DNA from: Pseudomonadota bacterium
GTDB lineage: Bacteria; Desulfobacterota; Binatia; Binatales; Binataceae
Assembly (NCBI GenBank): GCA_021325025.1
Contig: JAJPHZ010000029.1
Coordinates: 1 to 62,031, forward strand
Direction of reading: 5' to 3'
DNA: 62,031 bases
Made by a program: the position numbers and the translations under genes. Positions 1-8,222 of this stretch are shown piece by piece. The notes under the pieces were generated by a model. That model saw only the letters and a program-made list of their open reading frames with translations, was not told the origin of the DNA and ran no database searches. How positions within the stretch are numbered: the first letter of the stretch is position 1; every line of letters begins with the position of its first letter.

Positions 1-774
1 CATCGATGTACTGGGTAATTCGTCCGGCTCATCGCTGCCCCACACCGTGAAGATGTAGGCGCGCCATTCGGTGGTGAAAGTCTGGATAGTGTGCGGGCCG
101 ATCGGCCGGACGGGCAGCTCCTGGCCTTCCTTGACGTCGTTGAAGTAACGAATCATGTGGTTCTGGAAGGTCTTGTAGTATTCGAACTTCTGCGCCTCGA
201 TATTATCGAGATCCTCCATCGTCCACTGCGGCGGCGTGCGCTGTTCGGCGAAGGAATTCATCGCGCGGGCGTTCTCCGCGCGGTAGCGGATTGAGGTCGA
301 GCGCTGCTTGGCGATTACTTCGCCGCGCTGGTTGATGTAGGTGGTATCGCCGCGCGAGAACATCGTCGGCCCGGCGAACTTGGTATGCGTCACCCGGTAA
401 TCGAACAGCATCCGGTCCGACCGGATCTTGTCGCCGGCCCGGATGCGCGGGCCGTAGAACCACCACTCGTCGCCGCCGAACAGCATATGCGTGCCCGCGA
501 TGTAGCCCTGGATTGCGGGAACCGCGCCGTGCCCAGAGGTGCAGTTAACCGTGAAGGATTGCGGAGCAACGATTTCGCCGAGCGCGCTTTCAGCCGCATA
601 CTTCTCGTCGTAATATAGAGGGTTGGGATTCTGCATACCCTGCGCCCAGCGGCGAATATCGGTCAGCGTGATCGGTTCCTTCAACTGGCCGCCACCCAGC
701 GGCACGCCGACCCATTTGTCGGTCTCAGTGGTGTCCAGCGGTTCCATGTTTATCTTGTCAACTTTCTCTGCCAT
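1..774 (-). CDS. MaoC-like (FAS1-type) dehydratase domain protein, partial at left edge
   Basis: Hot-dog-fold hydratase/dehydratase of the MaoC N-terminal (FAS1_DH-like) type, which would add water to, or remove it from, an enoyl-CoA/3-hydroxyacyl-CoA thioester. The frame starts at an ATG at 774 behind a strong GGAGGAG site and stays open for 258 codons to the window edge, so the C-terminus is missing. Visible features are the NPNPLYYDEKYA stretch (about residues 48-59), the following APQSF segment, and the GGDEWWFYGPRIRAGDKI stretch typical of these dehydratases. It is the upstream-most clear acyl-CoA enzyme next to the CoA-transferase pair, on the same strand, but separated by about 230 bases of inverted repeats. 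The family is fairly sure; the substrate is unknown. Confidence 0.75.
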   Translation of the reverse strand, partial: MAEKVDKINMEPLDTTETDKWVGVPLGGGQLKEPITLTDIRRWAQGMQNPNPLYYDEKYAAESALGEIVAPQSFTVNCTSGHGAVPAIQGYIAGTHMLFGGDEWWFYGPRIRAGDKIRSDRMLFDYRVTHTKFAGPTMFSRGDTTYINQRGEVIAKQRSTSIRYRAENARAMNSFAEQRTPPQWTMEDLDNIEAQKFEYYKTFQNHMIRYFNDVKEGQELPVRPIGPHTIQTFTTEWRAYIFTVWGSDEPDELPSTSM

Positions 775-860
775 CTCTACTGCTCCTCCGCTATGGCAAA
801 TGACAAAGCTGGTGTCTCTGAAATGGAAGCGTTACCACTCCCGGCGCCCGAGCGCTAGCG

Positions 861-924
861 GGTTACGGAAAAAACGATTTTCCGCAACCTGCTCCCTCAC
901 GCTAGTCTCTCCCAGAGGGAGAGA
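861..924. repeat. Two small inverted repeats in the MaoC/CaiB intergenic gap
   Basis: The 234-base gap 775-1008 has no gene I can support but is rich in hairpins. Arms 861-872 and 878-889 pair at 11 of 12 positions around a 5-base loop. Arms 906-913 (TCTCTCCC) and 917-924 pair perfectly around a 3-base loop. Short CCTCTCCC..GGGAGAG hairpins like this are commonly dispersed in intergenic DNA; a related one lies at 28469-28496. Their function (terminator, REP-like element) is not known. Confidence 0.5.
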
Positions 925-951
925 AGTAAAGGAAAGCGGCCATCTTTTATC

Positions 952-1008
952 CAGGGTGCGGAACGCACGTGTCTTCATGAGGGCACAAGCATCCTTTTCC
1001 GCACCCTG
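952..1008. repeat. Perfect 11-bp inverted repeat abutting the CoA-transferase stop codon
   Basis: CAGGGTGCGGA at 952-962 is perfectly complementary to TCCGCACCCTG at 998-1008, with a 35-base loop. The inner arm ends one base before the stop codon of the minus-strand CoA-transferase gene (1009-1011). It may act as a terminator or mRNA-stabilising hairpin, or be the end of a small mobile repeat. There is no U-run. Confidence 0.45.
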
Positions 1009-2214
1009 TTAGAGCGTGATGCCCGCCTCCGCCAGCCGCCTCTGTTCCTCGGCGGACAGTCCGAGCACCTCGCCCAGCACATAGGCGTTGTGCTCACCCA
1101 GTTGCGGTGCGCCGTCGGTAACCGCTGCGCCGCGGGACATCCTCCAGGCGGGTCCGACGATAGGTCTGCTCTGCCCTGCCCCGCCGGTTACCGTACGGTA
1201 AAACTCCCTTTGCCAGAGATGCTGGTCGGAAATCAAATCAATCGAGTTCTGACTCTTGGCGGCCGCGATGCCGCGTTGCTGCAGCGACGCGGCCAGCGCC
1301 CGCGCATCGTGGCGCAAGGTCCATTGCGTAACCAGGCGGTCCAGCTCGCTCTCGTTGGCCTTGCGATCGGCGCGCGTCCTGAAGTGGGGATGCTCGGCCA
1401 GGGCGGGCTGACCCATCGCATCGGCCAGCTCCCTCCAGGCCTGATCCGAAGAAACCGCGATACTGATCCAGTCGCCGCCGCGACAGGGATATACGCCGTG
1501 CGGCGCCATCTCCGGATGGCGGTTGCCGTCGCACACCTGCAGCCGGCCATTGAGCGTGAAGTCCATGATCGTGTCGCCGATCATGCTGCTCATCGTCTCA
1601 ACCGCGGAGACGTCCACGAACTGGCCGGCGCCGGTGCGGCGGCGATGCATCAGGGCGACCACCGCGGCGAAAGCGGCGGCGGTGCCGAAGGTTGCGTCGC
1701 CGTAGCGGATATTCATCCCGGCCGGCGGCTCCCCTTCGTAACCGACCATGAAAGTTACTCCGCCCAATGCCGCAAAGCTGGGCGCATAGCCGGTTTGATA
1801 GGCCAGCGGTCCCTCGCTCCCGTACATGCCCATCGATACGTAGACGATGTCAGGCTTTACGGCTTTGACCGCCTCGTAGCCCAGCCCCAGGCGATCGATG
1901 GCACCGGGCCGCAGGTTCTCGAGCAAAACATCGGACTTGCTCAGCAACTCCAGCACCAGTGCGCGGCCTTCTTTGGACTTGACATCGATCTGCACGCTCA
2001 GCTTTTGCGGATTGACCGCCTGGAAACCCGGAGCCTGGTTGACCTTGACGCCGCCGTAGCCTCGTGAGGGGTCGAGCGAGCCGAGGCTTTCGATCTTGAT
2101 CACCTCGGCGCCCAGGAAGGCCAACAGCTTGCCGCCAAACGGGCCCGCCCACACCCGCGTCAGCTCGACCACGCGTACACCTTGTAGCGGTCCGCCCCGC
2201 GCCTGATTGCTCAT
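1009..2214 (-). CDS. CaiB/BaiF family (type III) CoA-transferase, Asp-bearing subunit
   Basis: Type III acyl-CoA transferase, 401 residues, the usual length for formyl-CoA transferase/CaiB relatives. It moves CoA between carboxylic acids in the cytoplasm. The N-terminus has the family pattern VRVVELTRVWAGPFGGKLLA with LGAEVIKIE. The catalytic Asp position is retained in RYGDATFG (about residue 173), followed by the RRTGAGQFVDVS block. The ATG at 2214 overlaps the stop of the upstream paralogue by four bases (ATGA), so the two are translationally coupled. The pair probably forms a heteromeric enzyme activating the substrate of the surrounding catabolic cluster. The substrate cannot be read from sequence. 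Confidence 0.88.
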   Translation of the reverse strand: MSNQARGGPLQGVRVVELTRVWAGPFGGKLLAFLGAEVIKIESLGSLDPSRGYGGVKVNQAPGFQAVNPQKLSVQIDVKSKEGRALVLELLSKSDVLLENLRPGAIDRLGLGYEAVKAVKPDIVYVSMGMYGSEGPLAYQTGYAPSFAALGGVTFMVGYEGEPPAGMNIRYGDATFGTAAAFAAVVALMHRRRTGAGQFVDVSAVETMSSMIGDTIMDFTLNGRLQVCDGNRHPEMAPHGVYPCRGGDWISIAVSSDQAWRELADAMGQPALAEHPHFRTRADRKANESELDRLVTQWTLRHDARALAASLQQRGIAAAKSQNSIDLISDQHLWQREFYRTVTGGAGQSRPIVGPAWRMSRGAAVTDGAPQLGEHNAYVLGEVLGLSAEEQRRLAEAGITL

Positions 2215-3431
2215 GAGTGATGTTCCCCGCCGGCGCGCGCCGGCCCAGCCTCGGCAGTCGTGCCGGACAATGCTGCCAGCTTTGCTTCAGTATGCTGTCC
2301 AAGCAAGGGCGCCGGTCTGACGATTTTGGCGCGCGTTGCGCTCAATTTATAGGGCACGGTGGGATATGCGGCCGTGCCCAACACCGGATGATCCAGCTCG
2401 GCGAAGAATCCGCGATAGACATATTGGGGCGAGCGTTGCAGGTCGCCCGCATTTTTTACCGCCACCAGCGGCAGCCCCAGTTTCTGGGCTTGCGCCGATA
2501 CCTCGTCGCGGCCGCGCGTCTTGAGAAATGCCCCAAACTCCTGACGGCACTTGGCAACGCGCTCGGGCGTACACTCAAGCTCCATCCAACGTTCGGGAAA
2601 GGAATTCATCCATTGCGGATTGCCCATGAGCTGACGCATCGCCGCCCAATGCCCGCGTTCGGACAGCCACAGATAGACGTAGCCGTCCCGGCACGCAAAG
2701 ATCGTGGCCGGACCCCACAAATCGAACACGGTGCGCCTGGGCGTCGCCTCCATGTCGCCCGCCACCAGTTGTCCCAGGACATAGTCAACCCGGGAGGCCA
2801 GAACCGCCTGCGCGGACACGTCGATGAACTGTCCGCGCCCGGATTCTTCCCGCCCGTACAATGCCGCAACCACGCACAGCGCCGCATCCAGCCCGGCTTC
2901 GTAGCTGGGGAGGAAGCGTCCGGGCCCTTTAAGCGGCGGTTTGTTGTCGTCGGCAGCCGTTGGCGTGTGGTAACCCCAGCCGCTGGCGTGGAAGACGTTG
3001 AGGTCCTCGGCGTGCGCGCGGTCCGCGGGCGCATCCTGACCATAGGGCGTAATGGCGCACAGGACCAGTCGCGGATACCTGTCCTGAAATGTCCCAGGAT
3101 CGAGCCCCACGCTCTTCAGCCAGCCCGGAGCGTGATCGTCGATCACGGCGTCGGCACGGGCCACTAACCTGCCCAGCGTCGCTGCGCCGGCCGGCGTCGA
3201 AAGTTCGAGCGCGACGGAATTCTTGTTGGTATTCAGATAGGCAAACAACCCGCTTCTTTCCACGCCGGCCTCGCCCGCCGCGAACGGGCCCAGGCTGCGG
3301 GTGGGGCTGCCGCAGGCGGGCCTTTCAAGCTTGATCACCTCGGCGCCGAAGTCCGAGAGCAGCTTGCCGCAATATTCGCCGCACACGCTTTCCGACAGCT
3401 CCACTATCCTGAAATCGCTTAAAGCAGACAT
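2211..3431 (-). CDS. CaiB/BaiF family (type III) CoA-transferase, subunit lacking the catalytic Asp
   Basis: Second type III CoA-transferase subunit, 406 residues from the ATG at 3431 (MSALSDFRIVELSES). A longer GTG/TTG-type start at 3479 would overlap the crotonase gene and was rejected. Family signatures are VCGEYCGKLLSDFGAEVIKLE and the GREESGRGQFIDVSAQ block. When aligned on that block with the other two CaiB homologues of this window, the position of the catalytic Asp is occupied by Ser (in FLPSYEAGLDA). It overlaps the Asp-bearing partner by four bases. I infer a non-catalytic or regulatory subunit of a heteromer; a pseudo-enzyme is the alternative. Confidence 0.85.
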   Translation of the reverse strand: MSALSDFRIVELSESVCGEYCGKLLSDFGAEVIKLERPACGSPTRSLGPFAAGEAGVERSGLFAYLNTNKNSVALELSTPAGAATLGRLVARADAVIDDHAPGWLKSVGLDPGTFQDRYPRLVLCAITPYGQDAPADRAHAEDLNVFHASGWGYHTPTAADDNKPPLKGPGRFLPSYEAGLDAALCVVAALYGREESGRGQFIDVSAQAVLASRVDYVLGQLVAGDMEATPRRTVFDLWGPATIFACRDGYVYLWLSERGHWAAMRQLMGNPQWMNSFPERWMELECTPERVAKCRQEFGAFLKTRGRDEVSAQAQKLGLPLVAVKNAGDLQRSPQYVYRGFFAELDHPVLGTAAYPTVPYKLSATRAKIVRPAPLLGQHTEAKLAALSGTTAEAGPARAGGEHHS

Positions 3432-3442
3432 CGCACAGGGCC

Positions 3443-4393
3443 TCAGGAGCCGCGGCGTCCGGACTGGCTCAGCCGCCATTCCGGGGGAAACTTGGCTTCG
3501 GTCTCTTTAACCATGGAGGCGAGCCCGCGTTTGAGAACCTCGGAGTTGAGCACAAACTCGCCCTCGTCGGCGTGCAGGTGCGCGCCCAACGATTCAACCA
3601 GTGAGGTGAGAATGCTCCCCATATATTCTCCCCGGTACTGTTTATATATTTCCAAAAACGTCTTCTGGACGACGATCCTGTCAGTCGGCCCGTTGCGCAC
3701 GCATGCAAGTGCATACTTCTCAACTTCTTCTTCCAGCCGCGCACGCGGCACCATGCTGTTGATAAATCCGCATTCATACATCTCCTGGGCCGTGAACGGG
3801 CGTCCAGTGAACAGCATCTCCTGAAACTTCCGCAGGCCGATGGTCTCGATCCATGTCCACAGACGCGGACCCCAGCCGGAATAACGAAATGCCGCATGCC
3901 CATACAGGGCATCATCCGAGGAGATAAGCAGGTCAGCATCGCCGGCCTGATAGAAGTGCCACCCGTAGCAATAGCCCTTCGCTTCGACGATACTAATCTT
4001 CTTGAATTCCTGAAGACTGCGGCACCCGCCTCTGGTTGAGGCGTACAGCGAGCCGAAGTTGAAGCCGCGGCGGAAGGACCCGGGCGGAGGAGGCTTGACG
4101 CCCGCATCTTGGGGGAAGGCGTATTCGGCGAGCGGATCGGCGGCCATCTTCTCCTGCTGTTCCGGTAAATCGGCACCTGACCCGAAGTGATCGCCGGCGC
4201 CGCGAATCACCACCACCTTCACGTCATCGTCCGCGTTGGCCTGCCGCAGCAGTTCGCCGTAACGAATGCGCATTGCCGTATCGGGTGCGTTCAACCGGTC
4301 CGGACGGTTGAGCGTCAGGTAGGCAATCTTGTTTTTGACGTCCTTCTCATAGAGCATCATCTCTTCAGCGGTTCGTGTCTCGCGGCCGGCCAT
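3443..4393 (-). CDS. Enoyl-CoA hydratase/isomerase (crotonase) family protein, atypical active site
   Basis: Crotonase-fold protein of 316 residues. The start ATG 4393 has an excellent AAGGAGGAC site; the frame extends further upstream but without support. AYLTLNRPDRLNAPD and the oxyanion-hole segment HFGSGADL are clear. In the usual AxNGxxxGGGxEL region it reads EAKGYCYGWHFYQAGD, and in the second Glu region YGHAAFRYSGWGP, so both canonical catalytic glutamates seem to be replaced. It may be an isomerase, hydrolase, decarboxylase or C-C lyase rather than a hydratase. It sits 11 bases upstream of the CoA-transferase pair and is surely co-transcribed with it. Confidence 0.82.
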   Translation of the reverse strand: MAGRETRTAEEMMLYEKDVKNKIAYLTLNRPDRLNAPDTAMRIRYGELLRQANADDDVKVVVIRGAGDHFGSGADLPEQQEKMAADPLAEYAFPQDAGVKPPPPGSFRRGFNFGSLYASTRGGCRSLQEFKKISIVEAKGYCYGWHFYQAGDADLLISSDDALYGHAAFRYSGWGPRLWTWIETIGLRKFQEMLFTGRPFTAQEMYECGFINSMVPRARLEEEVEKYALACVRNGPTDRIVVQKTFLEIYKQYRGEYMGSILTSLVESLGAHLHADEGEFVLNSEVLKRGLASMVKETEAKFPPEWRLSQSGRRGS

Positions 4394-4477
4394 GGTTGTC
4401 CTCCTTGGACTGTCCAATTATCGAGATAGCACTGGTCCCATTGCGCGTCCGTGCGGTCGAAGCCGCGCGCCACACGC

Positions 4478-5755
4478 TTATCGCATGATCTTTTGCAGCC
4501 CTCCCGGTGAACCGTAACGGCTAACGTCCCAGAATTGCCTGGGAACTTCCTGGTTGACGGTAAAGACGTCTCCGCCCACCAGCGACATGCTGGCGTGCAG
4601 GTTCTGAAAGTCGATCATCCAGTTCACACCGCCGGCTTCCGGAAGGTAGCCGCCGCCGGGGATCGGATGGGGCGACTGCAGGTATCCGTTAAGTTTCCAG
4701 AACCGGTGCTGCGCGTCATACAGATCGATCCATATTACGTTCCAGGTGCGCGGGTCGGCGTATATCCGCCGCAGTCCGTAACAATAGCCGCTGCTCATGG
4801 TAGGCACGCGCGAAAGGTCCAGCACCACAGCGTCAAAGACCTGCCATTTGCCGATCACCGGTTTGGGGAAAAGAAAACGGGGATAATAGTTGTCCTTGAC
4901 GTTGTAGAGCGCGCGGTTGTCGGGGGTGGGGCGGAATATCAGCATCTGCCGGTGGCCCACGAAGCTGGCCTGAAACCAACCGACCGGGAGTGGAACCCCC
5001 CAGTAAGTGTCGTCGCCGACGTAGTCGGTGCCAGCATACGGCGCACATCGCGCTCCGGCGGACAGCCGCAGCGACCGGCGCAACGACGGCAGAAATACGT
5101 AAAACTCCGGCACCGTCTGTGGATTGTCCCGGATCAGGTACAGCGGAGTAGTATACTTGGACTGCTCGGGTGCCACCAGTTCGTTGTAGTAGCTGGCGAA
5201 ATAGCCAGGCATTTCCCGCGCGTAGCCTGGAAAGCCCGGATCGACGAGATGGGTGAACTGCAAATAGACCTGGTAGGATAAATTCTCGGTTTTGTTGAGA
5301 TAGCGGTCGATTGCGTAGCCGACGCTCTGATAATAGTTAATCGCGCCGATATAGTGGTAATACAGGTTGTAAAGCAGTTTGTAGGCAGCATCGGGACCGG
5401 AGTAGTCGGGAAAGGGCGTGCCGGCGGTGTACCCTTCGACGGTGTAGCCGCCGCTGGCGAGCTTAATCAGCCGGGTCTGGCCCTTATACTTCTCGGTCGC
5501 ATCCCACCATTGGCGGGGGACAGGATAATCCACCGTGGGCCCGACCTCCATCGCCCAGTCCGGCGGCAGACTCCAGACGCTGGCGCCTTGGAGGATTTTC
5601 TGCAGGCCCAGCGGCATGAAGTCCCGGTATTGCTGCCAATTTTGCGCGGTGATCACGGTGCCCGGCGCAATCGCAGGCTGCTTTGCATCGGCAGCCCCTG
5701 CTGCGGATGCGATCAGGCACAAACCAAGTAATCCAGCCATCAGTCTTCTTGCCAT
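4478..5755 (-). CDS. DUF1329 domain exported protein (copy 1)
   Basis: 425-residue exported protein of the DUF1329 (LolB-like) family, which often accompanies degradation clusters for hydrophobic compounds; its biochemical role is unsettled. The ATG at 5755 follows a GGGAGGG site and gives a classical signal peptide (MARRLMAGLLGLCLIASAAG, cleavage near AADA). Conserved landmarks are ITAQNWQQYRDFMPLGLQKI near residue 40, the DYSGP region and the FDAVVLDLSR and GGVNWMIDFQNLH stretches near the C-terminus. A close paralogue lies at 13215-14486, with the same C-terminal SRYGSPxGLQKI motif. I infer a periplasmic or outer-membrane-associated carrier. Confidence 0.85.
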   Translation of the reverse strand: MARRLMAGLLGLCLIASAAGAADAKQPAIAPGTVITAQNWQQYRDFMPLGLQKILQGASVWSLPPDWAMEVGPTVDYPVPRQWWDATEKYKGQTRLIKLASGGYTVEGYTAGTPFPDYSGPDAAYKLLYNLYYHYIGAINYYQSVGYAIDRYLNKTENLSYQVYLQFTHLVDPGFPGYAREMPGYFASYYNELVAPEQSKYTTPLYLIRDNPQTVPEFYVFLPSLRRSLRLSAGARCAPYAGTDYVGDDTYWGVPLPVGWFQASFVGHRQMLIFRPTPDNRALYNVKDNYYPRFLFPKPVIGKWQVFDAVVLDLSRVPTMSSGYCYGLRRIYADPRTWNVIWIDLYDAQHRFWKLNGYLQSPHPIPGGGYLPEAGGVNWMIDFQNLHASMSLVGGDVFTVNQEVPRQFWDVSRYGSPGGLQKIMR

Positions 5756-5818
5756 GGGTCCCTCCCACCCCCGATGCTTCAAGTTACGCGATACTGCCTG
5801 AGGATTGTCTGTTGAAGG

Positions 5819-6988
5819 CTAGGACGGCATCGCCGCCTTTTTTTCTTTCCAGCGCGCGAATGCCATCTCGACGCTCTTTTGCGCGTCGCCGGCGGCGGCC
5901 GCGAAATCCTCCTTGAGCCGCTCGAAGGATTGCCGCCGATGTTCGTTGACCCTGGCAAAATGCGGCATGACGAACCGGGCATACAGCTCGTAGGATTTCT
6001 TGGTGTTCTCCCACTCCGCCCAGTTCGTCGCCAGCGTCAACATGACGCCGAAATCACCCTGCTTCTTTTGCAGCTTTTCGATGAGCGCGATCGCGTCCGC
6101 TGGGGTGCCGATCGCGGCTCTTCCGGAGTTGACCAGCAGGTCAACAGGATCGCCCTGGTCCAATGGTCCGAAAATGCCCCCTCTCGGCGAGGGGCGGCTG
6201 AAATACTCGCACCAGCGCGCCAGGCCGGCGGCAACGTCGGCCCGAGCTTTTTCACGGGTTTCGGCGATGTATATCGGCGCCACCAGCCGCAATTGGCGCG
6301 GATTCATGCGCAGACCCCGCTCGGCGGCCACCCGGTTGGCGATTTCCCAGTTCTCGGCCAGCACGTCGAAGCCCTGCGGCTCCGTCGCGGCCAGGCAAAG
6401 CATGCCCACCCCATAAAGACCGGCGAGCATGCCGCCCGATGGCGAAACCGCACTGGCCACCGCCACTTCGGGATGCGGATGCGAGTACGGCAGCAGGTGG
6501 ACACGCGCCTTGTTGAGGTTGTACCACGACGAGCTTTCCGTAACTTCCTCGCCCCTGAGCAGGCGCAGTACGACATCGAGCCCCTGAGCCAACAGGTCCC
6601 GCTGCGCCTTGATGTCCACGCCCAGCATCATGGCGTCGGTCGGCAACAGTCCCGGACCGAACCCAAACATGGCGCGGCCCATGGTCATGTGATCGAGCTG
6701 GATGATGCGTTCGGCGACCATCAGCGGATTGTGGAACGGCAGCGAGATTACGCCGGTGCCCAGGCGGATGTGGCTGGTGATTTCCGCCGCCGCCGCGATC
6801 ATCAGTTCCGGCGACGAGATCGTCTCCCAGCCCGTGGAATGGTGCTCGCCGAACCATGCTTCCTTGAAGCCCAGCCGATCGACCCACTCGACCAGCTCCA
6901 GGTCGCGCCGCAAGGCGATGGTGGGACTTTCATCAATGTCGTGATAGGGCGCAATGAACAAGCCGTGTTCAAGAGAGGTGCTGCTCAT
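5819..6988 (-). CDS. LLM class flavin-dependent oxidoreductase (luciferase-like monooxygenase)
   Basis: 389-residue TIM-barrel flavin monooxygenase of the bacterial-luciferase superfamily, using FMNH2 or F420H2 to oxygenate or reduce a substrate. Landmarks are GLFIAPYHDIDES near the N-terminus, GFKEAWFGEHHS (about residues 39-50), the LGTGVISLPFHNPLMVAERI strand-helix and the GRAMFGFGPG loop. The ATG at 6988 was chosen because MSSTSLEHGLF gives the normal start of the first beta strand. It lies between the DUF1329 gene (63-base gap) and an amidohydrolase (36-base gap) on the same strand. No reductase partner is visible in the window. Confidence 0.88.
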   Translation of the reverse strand: MSSTSLEHGLFIAPYHDIDESPTIALRRDLELVEWVDRLGFKEAWFGEHHSTGWETISSPELMIAAAAEITSHIRLGTGVISLPFHNPLMVAERIIQLDHMTMGRAMFGFGPGLLPTDAMMLGVDIKAQRDLLAQGLDVVLRLLRGEEVTESSSWYNLNKARVHLLPYSHPHPEVAVASAVSPSGGMLAGLYGVGMLCLAATEPQGFDVLAENWEIANRVAAERGLRMNPRQLRLVAPIYIAETREKARADVAAGLARWCEYFSRPSPRGGIFGPLDQGDPVDLLVNSGRAAIGTPADAIALIEKLQKKQGDFGVMLTLATNWAEWENTKKSYELYARFVMPHFARVNEHRRQSFERLKEDFAAAAGDAQKSVEMAFARWKEKKAAMPS

Positions 6989-7024
6989 GGTTGATTCTTC
7001 GTTCGGAGATTTTCCGCCCGGGGG

Positions 7025-8188
7025 CTAGATGCCCAGGAATCGTTTCACATTGCCGCCGACCACCTGAGGAGTGACCTCCGGTCCGACCAGATCCACCACC
7101 TGCTTGAGGGATTTCCTGGAGTAGCCGAAGCTACTCTCGTTGTGGGGGTAGTCAGTGGACCACATCACTTTGTCAATCCCGATGCGATCGATCAGCTCCA
7201 GGCCCAGGGGATCGACGACGAAAGACGACACCATGTGCTTTTGCCAGTAATAGGATACGTCATGCTCGATTTTCAGGTTGTTCATGTGCCGGAAGGATGC
7301 GTAAATGTATTCGGCATCCTGTATCGCCGAAGGTACCCAGTTGATACCGCCTTCGAACCATCCGATGCGCAGGCTCTTATGGCGATCGAGGATACCGCCG
7401 AGAATGTACTTGCCGAACATCTCGCGAAACGGCGCCACCTGGTGCACCATACCGACCGCAACGGCGTTGAACTGGCAGGGGTAACCTGACCCGCCCCCTT
7501 CGCCGATGTGATGACTGACAGGAAGGCCGGCCTCTTCGATCGCCTCCCACACCGGCGTCATCGCCGAACTGGCATAGTCGATCGGCTTGCCGTCGGCGTC
7601 CTTGCCAGGATGCAGCGGCAGCCAGAACGTCCTGAGCCCCAGCGCTTTGAGTTCGCTCAGCGTCGTGCGGGCGCCTTTTGCATCCCACCAGTTGATTACG
7701 CCCACGGCATAAAAGCGCCCTGGCGCCTGCGCCTGGCGCTCGGCGATATACTCGTTGTAGATGCGAAAGCACAGCTCTCTGGCTTCAAGATCGGGGTAAC
7801 CGAGCAGAACCAGAAGCTCGTTTGGAAAGGCCAGTTCCGCGGCGATACCTTCCGCGTCGAGATCAGCCATGCGGGCCTCGATGTTGCTGGCGCTCATGCC
7901 GGGCATGTCGCCATAGTGCTCGACCACTGCGAAGAACGGCTCTGGCAGGAAGGACTTGCCGCCGATTCCGATTGTAGGCAGGCCGTTGACGCACCAAATC
8001 CGCGGCGCGCGCTCTTTCATCACGGCCGGAAAACGCGGGTACCAGATATCCTCGGTTACCGAGATATGAGTGTCGGCAGAGAAGACCTCGGTGCCCGAGG
8101 GCAGTACCAGGTCAGTTGCGGTTTGAACCTGCCGCTTGTTGGGCGGACCGGGATAGTCCGAACGAAAAAGACTGGTTGAGGCTGGCAT
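7025..8188 (-). CDS. Amidohydrolase-2 family metal-dependent hydrolase/decarboxylase (copy 1)
   Basis: 387-residue amidohydrolase-2 (ACMSD/gamma-resorcylate decarboxylase-like) TIM-barrel protein. Three sites fit the metal centre: FSADTHISVTED after strand 1 (about residues 37-48), the VSHHIGEG segment, and the final WSTDYPHNES Asp-Tyr-Pro-His motif. The first motif lacks the usual DxHxxEP spacing seen in the other two copies of this window (15704-16870 and 37440-38603). The ATG at 8188 has a GGGAGGA site. It could hydrolyse a ring-cleavage product or decarboxylate an aromatic acid; the cluster context does not decide. Confidence 0.85.
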   Translation of the reverse strand: MPASTSLFRSDYPGPPNKRQVQTATDLVLPSGTEVFSADTHISVTEDIWYPRFPAVMKERAPRIWCVNGLPTIGIGGKSFLPEPFFAVVEHYGDMPGMSASNIEARMADLDAEGIAAELAFPNELLVLLGYPDLEARELCFRIYNEYIAERQAQAPGRFYAVGVINWWDAKGARTTLSELKALGLRTFWLPLHPGKDADGKPIDYASSAMTPVWEAIEEAGLPVSHHIGEGGGSGYPCQFNAVAVGMVHQVAPFREMFGKYILGGILDRHKSLRIGWFEGGINWVPSAIQDAEYIYASFRHMNNLKIEHDVSYYWQKHMVSSFVVDPLGLELIDRIGIDKVMWSTDYPHNESSFGYSRKSLKQVVDLVGPEVTPQVVGGNVKRFLGI

Positions 8189-8222
8189 CTAATCCTCCCT
8201 GGCGAAAGCATCCTGTCCGAAG

